DNA of 53,080 nt from Chara braunii. Its lineage: Eukaryota; Streptophyta; Charophyceae; Charales; Characeae. The DNA lies in the NCBI GenBank assembly GCA_003427395.1, contig BFEA01000057.1, positions 1,793,988 to 1,847,067 of the forward strand. The letters run 5' to 3'. Below are positions 42,764 through 53,025 of the stretch, piece after piece. The notes beneath the pieces are model-generated. The model was not told the origin of the DNA. It was given only the letters and a program-made list of their open reading frames with translations, and did no database searches. The translations under genes and the position numbers were made by a program. Numbering within the stretch: position 1 is the stretch's first letter; every line of letters begins with the position of its first letter.

Positions 42764-43202
42764 GCTCTGTCATGTCCATCATACACGGCCACCAGAAAGA
42801 CACGACTATGTCGGACTGTCTACGACTGATTGGAAGGTTGGACCCGATACCTTCCTGGGAGGCATTTGATTGATGGATGAGGACTTACCACATCACACAG
42901 ATCCAGTGATACCCCTAAAGGAAACTGGTCTTCATGATGAGATTGCAACAGACTGTTGGATCACGTCCCTGATACGGATAGCCGAAAGGCTGAAAAAAAA
43001 AAAAAAATCTGACACAGTCATAAGTCCCGGTACATGTATGTGTATGGAGGAGAGGACGAGAGGTCCTGAGTTGCGTTTGACTGTTGTTGCAGCAGTTGTG
43101 CGACAATTTCCCCAAAGTACAGCACACTCCTCCCGGTAGCTGTATTGAGGTAGGGAAGAGAGCTTGTATGAGTTGATGGATTACTATAGTTTTAGTTATT
43201 AA

Positions 43203-43214
43203 ACTATTTTGTTA

Positions 43215-43257
<43 letters not shown>
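43203..43257. repeat. (TTA)n microsatellite
   Basis: TTA run followed by 'ttgtggctcgtggccgcc'. Confidence 0.95.
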
Positions 43258-43258
<1 letters not shown>

Positions 43259-43856
43259 TTGTGGCTCGTGGCCGCCCTAAGTGAAGGCGGACCTGAATAT
43301 TTAGCACAGGCCCAATTCGACATTTTCGTACGTGGGTATTCAGGCTCCAGCAGCACATCAGTTGGTTGGGTGAACACGTGAACCTCACTAAGCTGTGCAG
43401 TTGGCCCAGACCACGAAAGTTGTGCATGGGCGCCTACACACAAAATAGGGATGCTGGGGGCCAGGGGGTACAACGGAAGATCGGATGGTCTTCAGGGTGT
43501 AAGGCATTGTGTGGGATAATCAAGGTCTGATTGAGGGTGACAAGATACGAACCTGGTACATGAAGGAGAGGTCGCCGCTGGTATGGGCAGATTTGTGAAC
43601 CGAAGTGATCCTGTTGTGTGAACCAGCTGCAGCGTAGGATAATATTGTAGAGTAGGCTGGGCGCTGGGCGCCAGACAAAGAGAGCAACTCTGGATACTGC
43701 GTTGGTGTGACCTGCTGGCATGGACATTGACTCATTACTTCATTATATTGCTCTATTTGGATAAATACTCAATGCATGTGCACCCTATACTAATGCATGT
43801 TTAAATTAGGCATCTTTTTTATTTCGCAGTTCGGCTTTTTATAAATATATACCTTG

Positions 43857-43902
<46 letters not shown>
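43857..43902. repeat. (TTA)n microsatellite
   Basis: Perfect TTA/ATT run. The flanking 43905-44370 has two copies of 'acatcgtcac(c/t)gtgtgatggtgtct' at about 43986 and 44209. Confidence 0.95.
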
Positions 43903-44364
43903 TACTGATTACTAAGTAATTGTGTTTAATTCTTATCATGGGTCAGGGAAGGAGAAGGAAAGCAGAACAGTGTGAAGGAAAAAGGACATCGTCACCGTGT
44001 GATGGTGTCTAACTCCATTATCCTTTTTCCTTCTCCCTTAATCTGAAATGCCATTTCTTCTCTTCTTCATATTTATCCAAGGTTGTTATTTGATCATTGT
44101 TGACAATCATATTCATGCGCACTATCCTGCGATTCATTGATTGATTGATGTCAAAGGAAGTGGGGTAGATCAGATGTGAGGGGATGTAGGGTAATGGAGA
44201 GGAGAGCGACATCGTCACTGTGTGATGGTGTCTGCCTCCTCCATCCTTCTTCATTCTTCCGTGATCTAATCCCCTTACTTCCCATTATTTCACAAAACTA
44301 TCCGAAATGGTATGATATCTTTGAATGGAAAGTTAACTCTGTGGAAGACGAATGTTCAGATGGT

Positions 44365-44445
44365 CTGACAAAGCAGGGCGATTGCGGGGGCTCTGCCGGA
44401 GTTCAGGAGGAACTCTGGAGGCAGGGAACCTTAAGGTACGCACGC
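44365..44445 (+). other. Conserved block shared with element 2
   Basis: Plus-strand partner of 15505-15580. It ends AAG|GTACGCACG, donor-like. It lies within an open frame (44176-44541) that reads SVEDECSDGLTKQGDCGG before it. Coding is not proven. Confidence 0.5.
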
Positions 44446-44656
44446 TTTATTTTTTTCCCATATACCCATAAAGGCTACGCCCTTCTATTGTCTGCTTGTA
44501 TGATTGTACGATATACTGTTTATGGTTTTGTTCGGGACTAAAGCACCAAAAGCAAAATGGCTATATGATTGAAATCAGAACCTGCCTGATGTCAGAAAAG
44601 GAACCTAGGAAGAACTGAAAAGGAACCTAGTTTGCTTGACCCTGAAACATAAAGTC

Positions 44657-46600
44657 GTGTGATGGAGGCCCTCGTAGGGTCGTCACACTGCTCGTATGAG
44701 CTAACTAAGGCGGATGACAGGGAACTCGTCCTGCGAAGTTACCCTGCCATTCGTCCGGCTAAAGTAACGAATTGATGCAACGTCTGCTTGATTTCAACGT
44801 TGGTGACGAGAGGCTGTCGTGCAGTCCTCTCATTACATTACAGGCTGGGTCTAGAAAGTAATCCGGTACTTCCGTAAGATCGTCAAGCCGTTTGCATGGA
44901 ATAACCAAGGCAAATGATAGGGTACTCGCCATGCCTGTCATTCGTCTGACTAAAGTAACAAATTGGTGCAGTGATTGTTTAACTCTAACATTGGTAGTGA
45001 GGAAGTGTCGTGCAACTTTCATATTTGACCTGCAGGTTACATTGACAACAGCCAATTGATCCGGTATCTAGAAAGTAATCCGGTACTTCCGTAAGATCGT
45101 CAAGTCGTTTGCATGGAATAACCAAGGCAAATGATTGGGTACTCGCCATGCGAATTACCCTGTCATTCGTCTGACTAAAGTAACAAATTGGTGCAGTGAT
45201 TGTTTAACTCTAACATTGGTAGTGAGGAAGTGTCGTGCATCTTTCATATTTGACCTGCAGGTTACATTGACAATAGCCAATTGATCCGGTACTTCCGTGG
45301 GGTACACTTCTTCAACTTAACAAAAGCCAATTGATTCGGTACTCCCGTGGGGTACACTTCTTCAAACGTAATAAAAACCAATTGGTCTGGTACTCCCGTG
45401 GGGTACACTTCTTCAAACGTAACAAAAGCCAGTTGGTCCGGTACTCCCGTGGGGTACACTTCTTCAATCTAACAAAAGCCAATTGATTCGGTACTCCCGT
45501 GGGGTACAGTCCTTCAATCATTAACAAAAGCCAATTGATCCGGTACAACCGTGAGGTACATGACTTCAAACATCTGATAAAAGCAACGTTAATCCGGTAC
45601 TCTCGTAGGGTACGCGTCTTCAAAGGCTAACAAAGGCAAAAAGTAGCAAGAGGTTTCCGTGAGGCTCTCCTATCACCGATTGAACCAGACTGGGGAAAGA
45701 ATTGAGTACTCCCGGGTGAGTACACGAGCTCCTAAATCTGGAACGATCCGTCAAACTTCCTGTGAGAGTTAACCTACCTTTTTGCTCGTTTACGGTACAC
45801 AGGCCAGCTAGGTGAACTGTCAGGACAACTCAGTCAAGAGTTGTTTTTGATCTCCTATGCATCAAACTGGTAGTAGGATGGCTCCCGGGTGGGTTATCCT
45901 AGTACTTGTTTGATTTGGAGGTCAATTAACGGAGGTCGGGAATGAGGTGATTGTGTTTGAACAATAGAGGGTTACTCCCGGGTGAGTAAACCCTACTACT
46001 TGTTCAGGTATGACTAATGGATGGTATGAGTAAAAGTTACGATCTATCTAACGTTAAGACATGGGAGGCTCCCGTGGGGTCATCCCGTTATTTTTCTGAC
46101 TTCATTCTAACAAGTCAAGTAAGATACGCCAGCAAAGCGAGGATCTAGGGTTTGCCTGAGTCCACCAACATAAGCCTGGCTCGTCTGACTCTAAGAAAGT
46201 AATCGGGTGGCTCCTGTAGGGTCATCCTACTACACTTCTGAGGGAAAGACTGAGCTTTGATCAAAGAGTAATAGGAGGCTTCCGTGAAGACTGTCTGTTA
46301 CTAACTTTAATTTTGTATTGACACATGGATCTGAAATATTTTCTGAATATTGGGTCAAGTGTTGAGACGGTTCAACATAGGCCTCCTAACTACCTGCTCA
46401 ACTAAGGGATACTCCCGGGTGAGTTATCCTGTAACTTGCACTAGATTGCTTGAACTACTTGGTTGCAGGAGAACTGCATAAACCTTGAAGGGTGACTGGG
46501 TGCTCCCGTGGGGTGACTCGACTACTCTTCTGGCTAACAGATTGATTGAAATTGATCAAGTAGTGGAAGATTTCCGGGTGAATCAGCCCACTACTTGCGT
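44657..46600 (+). repeat. Covarying stem-loop array in the element 3 LTR
   Basis: About 20 units sharing a core CTCCCG(T/G)GGGGT or TTCCGGGTGA between complementary arms that differ from unit to unit. Examples: GTGTGA / TCACAC (44657-44662, 44683-44688), GTAGTAGGAT / ATCCTAGTAC (45870-45879, 45896-45905), AGTAATAG / CTGTTACT (46267-46274, 46295-46302), CAAGTAGTGG / CCACTACTTG (46557-46566, 46588-46597). A subset at 45283-45560 is a near-identical ~60-bp tandem repeat with GGTAC arms. Confidence 0.8.
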
Positions 46601-47942
46601 ATGCCAGGACAAAAAGAAGAGAAGGGGAAGAAGGGAGTGCTCCAACGGAAGCGACTCCAAAGGTCCTTTAAAAAAGAACGTCAAAGAAGGCGAATACCAC
46701 GGGGAAAAGTAATTAGAGAAAGAAGACACCCAATGTAGCCACAATTCATTGGAGAAACCGCCACTGGCTTGAGTTGACCTCGACCAAGACTACAGCATAA
46801 AGCACCAAAGGGTGTGCTTATCCGCAAGAGAGAAAGCAAGGACTGAAAGGAAGGGAAATATGAGTTTCCCTAAAAAGACAACTTAAGACATAGGCAAGAG
46901 ACTCCTTGAAACGAGTGGGAATGTTGAATCTTTGTTGACCTATGTGTGTGCAGGTCTTTGCTTTGGTCTACTGCAATTGAAGGAGAAGTCCTACATAAAG
47001 TACTCAATTTTCTGTTATCACTCGATAACAGGTCGGTCGTTGCCGATTCAACGTTTTCCTCCTTGACATGATACGTACATCTAAAATTAAACCATGTGGT
47101 CAGTAAAACTGTCGCCTGTGATCGGCGCCTAAATGGTCCTGGTCACTCTCAAGGGTCCTTTGAATAAATGTGAGGGGGTTGGGCTTGCATCTCAGGAAAG
47201 ATAGAGCTGCCATGCATGGTTTGGGGAGTGAGGGATAATGTCAATGGTTGATGGTTGACGCCGTTAGTGCATGGCATGTGAACTGTCTTTGCATTATGTT
47301 GTGCAAGTCTGTTTTGTTCGTGAGTTTGAGATGGAACTGGACCTGGTCTGTTGAAGAGTTCTGGGCATTCAACACTTGTGAAAGTGGTAAGCGTTCCCAA
47401 CGGTAATGCCTCGATATTCATTATCAGTCTTATATAACTTCTATATCATTTGATGTTCAGTCATACGTTGAGTAAAGTAGGATATCCTTTGGTAGCGACA
47501 AAGTTTATTTTGATACTTTGAACATAGTGGTCAGAAGGAGAGTGTGTCTTTGGAACAGAAGCAGGAATAGACGACTGTTTCAAAGTTCGACCTGAATATC
47601 TAACGGGTCAGTCCTAGGCGTCTTACCGCGCGTACCCCAATTTGTGCTACAGCGATCGAGCAAACGCCCTCGGCCGACCTACCTCAACTCAGGCATGTAA
47701 AAGCCTTTGCACGTAGGCCGGTAACTCAGCAGGGATACGCCTACATAAGGGTGATGACAGCCCCTTGGGTAGAGGTAAGTTGTACCTCGCGACGTCCCGA
47801 CCTGTCGCAGGGTGTGGTGAGAGGTATAGCACGAGCGCATGTTGGAGTGGCGACTGATTCTTTTCAGACGAAACATCCTACATGACACGACCATGAGGTT
47901 CAGCGCTCCCTAGCGGAGTGCGAGACCGCCGCGCGCGACACC
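44658..47942 (+). repeat. Element 3 3' LTR
   Basis: Ends GCGCGACA at 47942. The last ~200 bases align with the element-2 LTR in the sense direction (GAGGTAAGTTGTACCTCGCG, AGAGGTATAGCACG, GACCATGAGGT, GTGCGAGACCGCC). The start TGTGATGG is proposed by analogy with TGTGATAATGG of element 2. A degenerate TATA (catgtaaaag, about 47695) replaces ATATAAAAG. Confidence 0.65.
47773..47780 (+). promoter_or_regulatory. Conserved splice donor in the element 3 LTR
   Basis: AGAG|GTAAGTTGTACC at the same place as in the two element-2 LTRs, although the surroundings have diverged. Confidence 0.55.
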
Positions 47943-48690
47943 GCACAAGTCGCGGTTGCGTTTTGTTCATGCTGACTAAATGGTTAACTAGAAGTAGAGA
48001 GTGTGTAGGCACGCAGTTTTGAGGTGTGCGTGATGATTTTTATTTTGATGTTATAGAGTCGGCGTTTCCACCGGCAAAATTTTCATTTTGATTGAAGGGT
48101 TTTCTTCATGTTGAAGTGACCATGGTGCGTATGCGCTCATACTGAAGACGTCGTCAGGCAGTAATGTTGCTATTGGGCGGTGATTGGAGCATACGAGTGA
48201 GAATAGAACGCGAGCAGGGACCTCCATGCAGTGGATGCAGGAAGTTGACGACCATGGTCTTAGTTGACATGCCGAAGGAGTGATCTTGGAGTAGCGGATC
48301 CATATGCGTAGCAATACCAGTTTATGTGGGCTTTTGCTAGTGCCATTGCCTGCCTCGGGCATAGCACTATTAATTATGACATTGGACTTTCAACGCGGAG
48401 GTACAAGGATCGACGGCGGCAAGCGGCGACGATGGAGCGTTGGAGCGATTGAAGATACTGAGGGGTTGAGGGCCCGGCAGGCCTATCCCCCTTGGTTTTG
48501 TTGCCGGCCTATCCGTGGGCCCGGTCGACGGGACTGGAAGGGGCGCTGACGGTCTCGCTCCCCCAAAGCGCGAGTTCCCGATGCTCGCATTTTTATTTTT
48601 ACTGTTATTTATCATTTTTTCTTTAGTTGTTTTAGTTGTTGGTCCCGTTTCTGGGACGCGACACCAGTATTTGTACTAGGGTCGTTTGCG
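47943..48690. other. Spacer, nothing recognised
   Basis: Unique-looking sequence. ORFs at 48051-48362 and 48304-48615 on both strands overlap each other and show no domain. A T-rich stretch is at 48590-48640. Confidence 0.35.
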
Positions 48691-48695
48691 GGGAC

Positions 48696-48790
48696 CATCG
48701 GGTGTAGCTCAATTGATACACCCATGAACTTGTGAAACGCGGGCCGAGGAGTTCAACGTGCACGTCAGCCGATCGGTGATCGGCCCATGA
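48696..48790 (+). repeat. tRNA-related SINE-like copy, degenerate
   Basis: A-box-like TAGCTCAATTGA (48704-48715), then 'tacacccatgaact' and B-box-like GAGTTCAAC. It shares 'acaccca.g.act..tgaaa' with the copy at 49534, so both belong to one family. Confidence 0.5.
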
Positions 48791-49533
48791 GGCGGATGAA
48801 ACCTGAGTGGCGGGGATGTTCCTCGAGTACACCATTTGCCAACCACGTTCTGCTGTAAGTGGTTTTCGTATGAGCATGCTGACGGGGCCCGTGAGGTGAG
48901 GGACCAGTCACACAGACTTCCCGAGGACCAAAAAGTATTATTTTGTGCGCCCTTTTGTCAGCAGCCTATGTAGCCACGGGGCATGGGGATTTGCGGTCAC
49001 CGTGACATCTGGGGATGACTGCAGATACCCTATTTCATTTATTTATTTTTGGCATTATGTTCGAGAATTGGTAAAAATCCGTTCACAAGAATTCTTGCAC
49101 AATTTGTGGATAGCGCCATGTGCCCAGCAAAGTACTAAACTGTTATTGCTACAGACGGCCAGGACTTTGTCCCCATCTGAAAAGGTACAGCAGTGTGACC
49201 TGAACCATGCCCAAAAACCTCGAATTTGTCGGTCCCAAAATCTGCTGCATTTTTGCAGATTTGGGGCCGCAGTGTGAGCATTCCCATTGGGACCAGAAGG
49301 TTAGTGAACTATGGTTGAGTAGGGCGTGGCCAGAGGGAATGCCAACAGAGGCTGCAGCAGCACTTCTGTGCAACTCTTTTGACGGGCTTGGGTAGTAGCG
49401 GGCTGGTTCAGAGGTTTTCCCTTGGGATAGTTGGAGTTGTGGAATAGTCTTGCTATGCAACTGTGAGACCATGCGTTGCAAGAGGTGGACTGCCGTGACC
49501 CCTGCGTCTGGCACCGGGCTGGTCAGGCAAAGG

Positions 49534-49633
49534 ACTGGCCTAGCTTAGTTGGTACACCCACGCACTGTTGAAATACAGCCCGAGTTCGAATCCAAGTGTG
49601 GTCAGATGAATATCATTAAAAAAAAAAAAAAAA
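49534..49633 (+). repeat. tRNA-derived SINE with poly(A) tail
   Basis: A box TAGCTTAGTTGG (49541-49552), B box GAGTTCGAATCC (49582-49593), a short 3' part and a 16-base A run (49618-49633). The A and B boxes lie where Pol III needs them. The poly(A) shows retroposition through an LINE-type machinery. Confidence 0.75.
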
Positions 49634-49702
49634 CCATCCATTCAGAATTACCTGCAGCCGGCCATTTCGATGCTGGTATCTCAAACCACTACCCATGGCA
49701 CA

Positions 49703-49784
49703 GTCCTTTCGGACATCCGTTAAAATTGGAACAATGCAGAGAAGATTAGCATGACCCCTGAGCAAGCATGACGAGTATAAGTCC
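49703..49784 (+). ncRNA. U6 snRNA-like sequence, probable pseudogene
   Basis: Closely follows U6: GTCC(T)TTCGGACATCC, TAAAATTGGAAC, GCAGAGAAGATTAGCATG, CCCCTG-GCAAG-ATGAC. The ACAGAGA box, which pairs with the 5' splice site, reads GCAGAGA, and the helix I loop is shortened. The 3' quarter and the terminal T run are missing, and no plant USE or correctly spaced TATA is seen upstream. It lies 70 bp after a SINE poly(A). Confidence 0.75.
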
Positions 49785-50305
49785 AGGCCGGGCCTTGGTT
49801 AGCAGTTCTTGACAGCCCGAACTGCTATCAGACCGTGAGCGGTAGGGGTGTGTTGTATTCGGGAGGAAGAAGATGACCTGGGCGACAAAGATGATGAAGG
49901 TGAAGCGGTGAGGGGAAGAAGGCATAGCTCGCCCATTCCTTAAGGGAATCGGGCGAAGTAAGACTTGAAATTGGGGTTTCTTGGTGAGGCGAAGCTGATG
50001 GCGGAGTCAGATTCCACGTAGGATGGACGTTTTAGGCGGTATCTATGGTATGGGCTGCGCGGTTAGTAACCGAGGTGAAGTGGGAAAAAGTGTATATCCC
50101 GCTCGTTTGTTGATGGATTTCCACGATTAGAGATTCTATTTTGGGGTTTTTACACACTGCGAGTTGAATGGCAGACTCAGAATCGCCCCTAATGGGCTGG
50201 TTTGAGCGGCATGAGCATTAAGGGCTGCGCCCAGGAGTAAAATTTTGAAGTATAGATAGGTGATGTATCTTCCCATGTTTTGGGGAAGATTCAGTCTTTT
50301 TTTTT
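49785..50305. other. Spacer left of the Harbinger-like element
   Basis: No gene recognised. A T(18) run at about 50296-50315 precedes the proposed transposon end. Confidence 0.35.
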
Positions 50306-50361
50306 TTTTTTTTCCAAAGGTTATAGGGCCTCGTTCGACACCACTAGAAAACCTTTACTTT

Positions 50362-50377
50362 GTAAGGGCGCCCTTAC
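50362..50377. repeat. 16-bp perfect palindrome
   Basis: GTAAGGGCGCCCTTAC, a perfect inverted repeat in the presumed subterminal region of the Harbinger-like element. A second hairpin, GGCGGAC / GTCCGCC, is at about 50523-50544. Confidence 0.8.
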
Positions 50378-50998
50378 GACAAAAATGTGATTTCCCTTAC
50401 TCCGATTTTCGTTCCACAACCACTTACGAAAACCCTACACTTTATCGCACTTACATTTCAGGTGCCCCCATTCGCGCCTTGCGTGGCCGAGAATTGAATG
50501 TGAGTGTCCGACCCAGTGTTGCGGCGGACAAAATCGTGTCCGCCTGCCTTGGGCCCGTTGGAAACCCGGGCCTGCCATTTCCCCAAGGCGGGCGTGGGCC
50601 TATCGCGGGCGTGCAACGTCGGTCGGCCGTGGAGGTTTAAGCGCGCTAGGACCCTGAACATACGAATTCAAATTCCACGCCCGCCAGTTCCCTTCGCGCT
50701 CATCGCTTTCTGGACTCCCCACCGTCGCGTTTCCTGTAGTGTATTCGCCAGTCGTCCATCGTTGAGCGTGCGCACGTGGCTTCGCGTGTCGCTGTCGTGT
50801 GCGTTTTGTGCGCAGCGTAGTCTAGCTATTGACAACAGTGGGCGCGATCCATAGGCGGCGAGGAGATTGTCAACCAGTGAGAAGAGCATGGTCGCCAGTG
50901 CTGTCCTCGTTGTGTGCCGGTACATGGAGACGGTGAACGGGTTGCGGCGTGCGGGTGGGAGGGGGAGGGGGAGGAGGGAGGCCGCCATAGCCTAGGCA

Positions 50999-52177
50999 AT
51001 GGCAGACGTCTGTACATCGTCCGGTCTATCAGATGCTCCTTTCCTGTTGTCCAACGCAATTGTTGCTGGTGTTCTGCTCAGGGACTCACCGCGATGGTGG
51101 ATGAAAAGACGAACGGGCGGGACGTGGCGAGACTTGGACATTGTAGACGACGCGATGGATGAATATTTCCATGACAAGCTTCGAATGTCGAGGGCCATAT
51201 TCGGGGACATTGTTGCAGCTTGCAGTCCATTCATCGACCGTAGGCTGACGCACTACCGCGAGCCCTTGCAGACAGACCTTATCGTCGCCTTCGCGTTATA
51301 CCGGTTGGCCACGGGGGAGACGTTTGAGAATGCTTCGTCGAGCTTTGGCATCGGCAGGTCGTTCGGGGTGACGGCCGTCATGGACGTCGCCAACGCAATA
51401 CTGGCTGCATATCCAGACAAAGTCGCCATGCTGTCCGGTCGTCGGCTGCTGCAAGTGACCCGAGCATTCGGAGCAAAGGGTTTCCCTAATTGTTTCGGCG
51501 CAATCGATTGCACGCACGTGTACGTGGACAAGCCCGCCAACGCACCATCCGAGAACTACTTCGATCGAAAACATCAGTTCTCGGTCGTCGCCCAAGTTGT
51601 CGTCGACCTCGACATGAGAATTCTCGATGTGTTCATGGGCCACCCGGGGAGCGTCCATGACCAGCAGGTTTTGAGAAATTCTTCACTCTTTCGACGTGCG
51701 GATGTGGGCGAGCTCTTCGTCTCGGAACTTGTTCTGCTGCCAGGGGGGGTGTCCACAACAGAGTACCTGCTTGGGGACAATGGCTACTCGCCGAGAACGT
51801 GGATGGTGGTCCCCTACGGGGGGACAGACCAAGCAGGGGACATCGGATTGTTTGACACGCGGCAGAAGACGACGAGAGGAGTCGTGGAGAGGGCTTTCGG
51901 GCGTTTGAAGGGGATATGGAGGTTGTTCCTTCGCCATCACAAGACTAACATGGATAATCTGCCTCAACAATTTTTGGCTGTTTGTATTATCCACAACTTG
52001 TTGCTTGAGGCGGGCATACCGTTTGACAACTCGGTCCTGCTCGAGCCGGACGAGAACGGCAATCTGGTTCGTGTCGATCTGGGGTTGCAAGATCCGCCAC
52101 GACCAGTGTCGCAATCGGGCGCAACCGACGCTGCCGTGGCTTTACGTGACGGGTTACGTGTGCGAATGATGAACTGA
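50999..52177 (+). CDS. PIF/Harbinger-type transposase (HARBI1-like nuclease)
   Basis: A single intact 392-codon frame, typical length for the family. The DDE_Tnp_4 superfamily nuclease cuts and rejoins transposon ends in the nucleus. The catalytic residues are all in place: first Asp in FGAIDCTHV (about residue 168), second Asp in YLLGDNGYSPRTW (about residue 260), Glu in RGVVERAFGRLKG (about residue 300). The N-terminal ~110 residues contain the helix-turn-helix-like region (DKLRMSRAIFGDIV, ALYRLATGETFENASSSFGI) common to HARBI1 and PIF transposases. The ATG at 50999 has A at -3 only weakly favourable context, but no longer in-frame alternative is needed. In plants such transposases work with a Myb-like partner from a second ORF; none is recognised here. 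Its intact state contrasts with all other coding sequence in the window and suggests recent activity or domestication. Confidence 0.92.
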   Translation: MADVCTSSGLSDAPFLLSNAIVAGVLLRDSPRWWMKRRTGGTWRDLDIVDDAMDEYFHDKLRMSRAIFGDIVAACSPFIDRRLTHYREPLQTDLIVAFALYRLATGETFENASSSFGIGRSFGVTAVMDVANAILAAYPDKVAMLSGRRLLQVTRAFGAKGFPNCFGAIDCTHVYVDKPANAPSENYFDRKHQFSVVAQVVVDLDMRILDVFMGHPGSVHDQQVLRNSSLFRRADVGELFVSELVLLPGGVSTTEYLLGDNGYSPRTWMVVPYGGTDQAGDIGLFDTRQKTTRGVVERAFGRLKGIWRLFLRHHKTNMDNLPQQFLAVCIIHNLLLEAGIPFDNSVLLEPDENGNLVRVDLGLQDPPRPVSQSGATDAAVALRDGLRVRMMN

Positions 52178-53022
52178 ATCTTTGGGTGTGCGGACGACGG
52201 TCATGTTCGGTATCTATGGGTGTGTCGATTACAGGGTTTACTGCTTTAGACGGCGCCAGTTCCCTTTTTTGGCGCGTGTGGTCGTCAGCGGGGGGAATGG
52301 CCCGATCATGCATCGCTAAATCGGCGTGTTTATGTGATGACAATTCGTTGATTTTATCTCCCGCGTTCATGTTCTAGTTTTTTATATAAGTGAACATTTT
52401 GTGTCTTCCTTTCAAAAACTCATCATCCTTTCTTATCCTATTGATATTCCGCGTGGACGGTAAATGTATTTCAATCTGTGTCTTTTTTTCCCAAAAGATA
52501 ACAACTATGTGTGTTCATTTGCTTTCTCAGTTTTACAATCGTTCATGGGTGAGGCGAAGCAGACAACAGAAGTTTGTTGCACATGAGCTTTGTTTGTGTT
52601 CGGCACAGTACAGAACCCGAATGTAATCGACATCCGCACACCCACTAGCGACAAAAAATAGCCACGCAAAAGCACATACTCTCTTCACAATCTGAAATCC
52701 ACACTTTGTAGGAAAACAGAGGGCAAAAGACACAAACCAGCCAACACAATTGAACCCTAAAAGTGCATGCGAACTTAAAAAAACGTGATGAACAACTCCA
52801 CCACCACCTCACAAACCCTAAATGTGCCATGCGCATGTGTTACCACCTCCCCCACCATGTCAGTTCCAATGTGAGCCATGTTCGTGCCGCATGCCAACAG
52901 AAGTACACGGGGAAACGTCTCTCCACAACATTCGACGAACAGGAACACGCAGTCGTTGTCCATCGTAAACGAAGAAGATAAGCAAAACAAAAAAGATAAG
53001 GGCGTCATCCATTAGGAACATA
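52178..53022. other. Sequence downstream of the transposase
   Basis: No domain is recognised in the short ORFs on either strand (for instance 52763-52981 and 52775-53008, which overlap in opposite directions). It may be 3' UTR and subterminal transposon sequence. TATATAAG occurs at about 52382. Confidence 0.35.
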
Positions 53023-53025
53023 ATT

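Larger units (their letters stand above)
38500..47942 (+). mobile_element. Element 3: 3' part of an LTR element related to element 2
   Basis: The LTR at 44658-47942 is homologous in its last ~200 bases to the element-2 LTR but in the opposite orientation. The 6 kb upstream mirrors the 3' internal region of element 2 (same (TAA)n polarity, same antisense donor-like blocks, shared 65-bp block at 44375). No gag or pol remains in view. The left limit is uncertain, and no primer site follows the LTR, so this is a 3' LTR. Confidence 0.5.

Noticed and set aside
45262-45623. Repetitive ORF (CTPREYRINWLL repeats) on the minus strand
   Set aside because: An open frame created by the 60-bp tandem repeat of the element 3 LTR, antisense to the element.
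52763-53008. Myb-like second ORF of the Harbinger element
   Set aside because: The short overlapping frames on the two strands have no tryptophan-repeat pattern and no conserved start; nothing supports a partner gene here.
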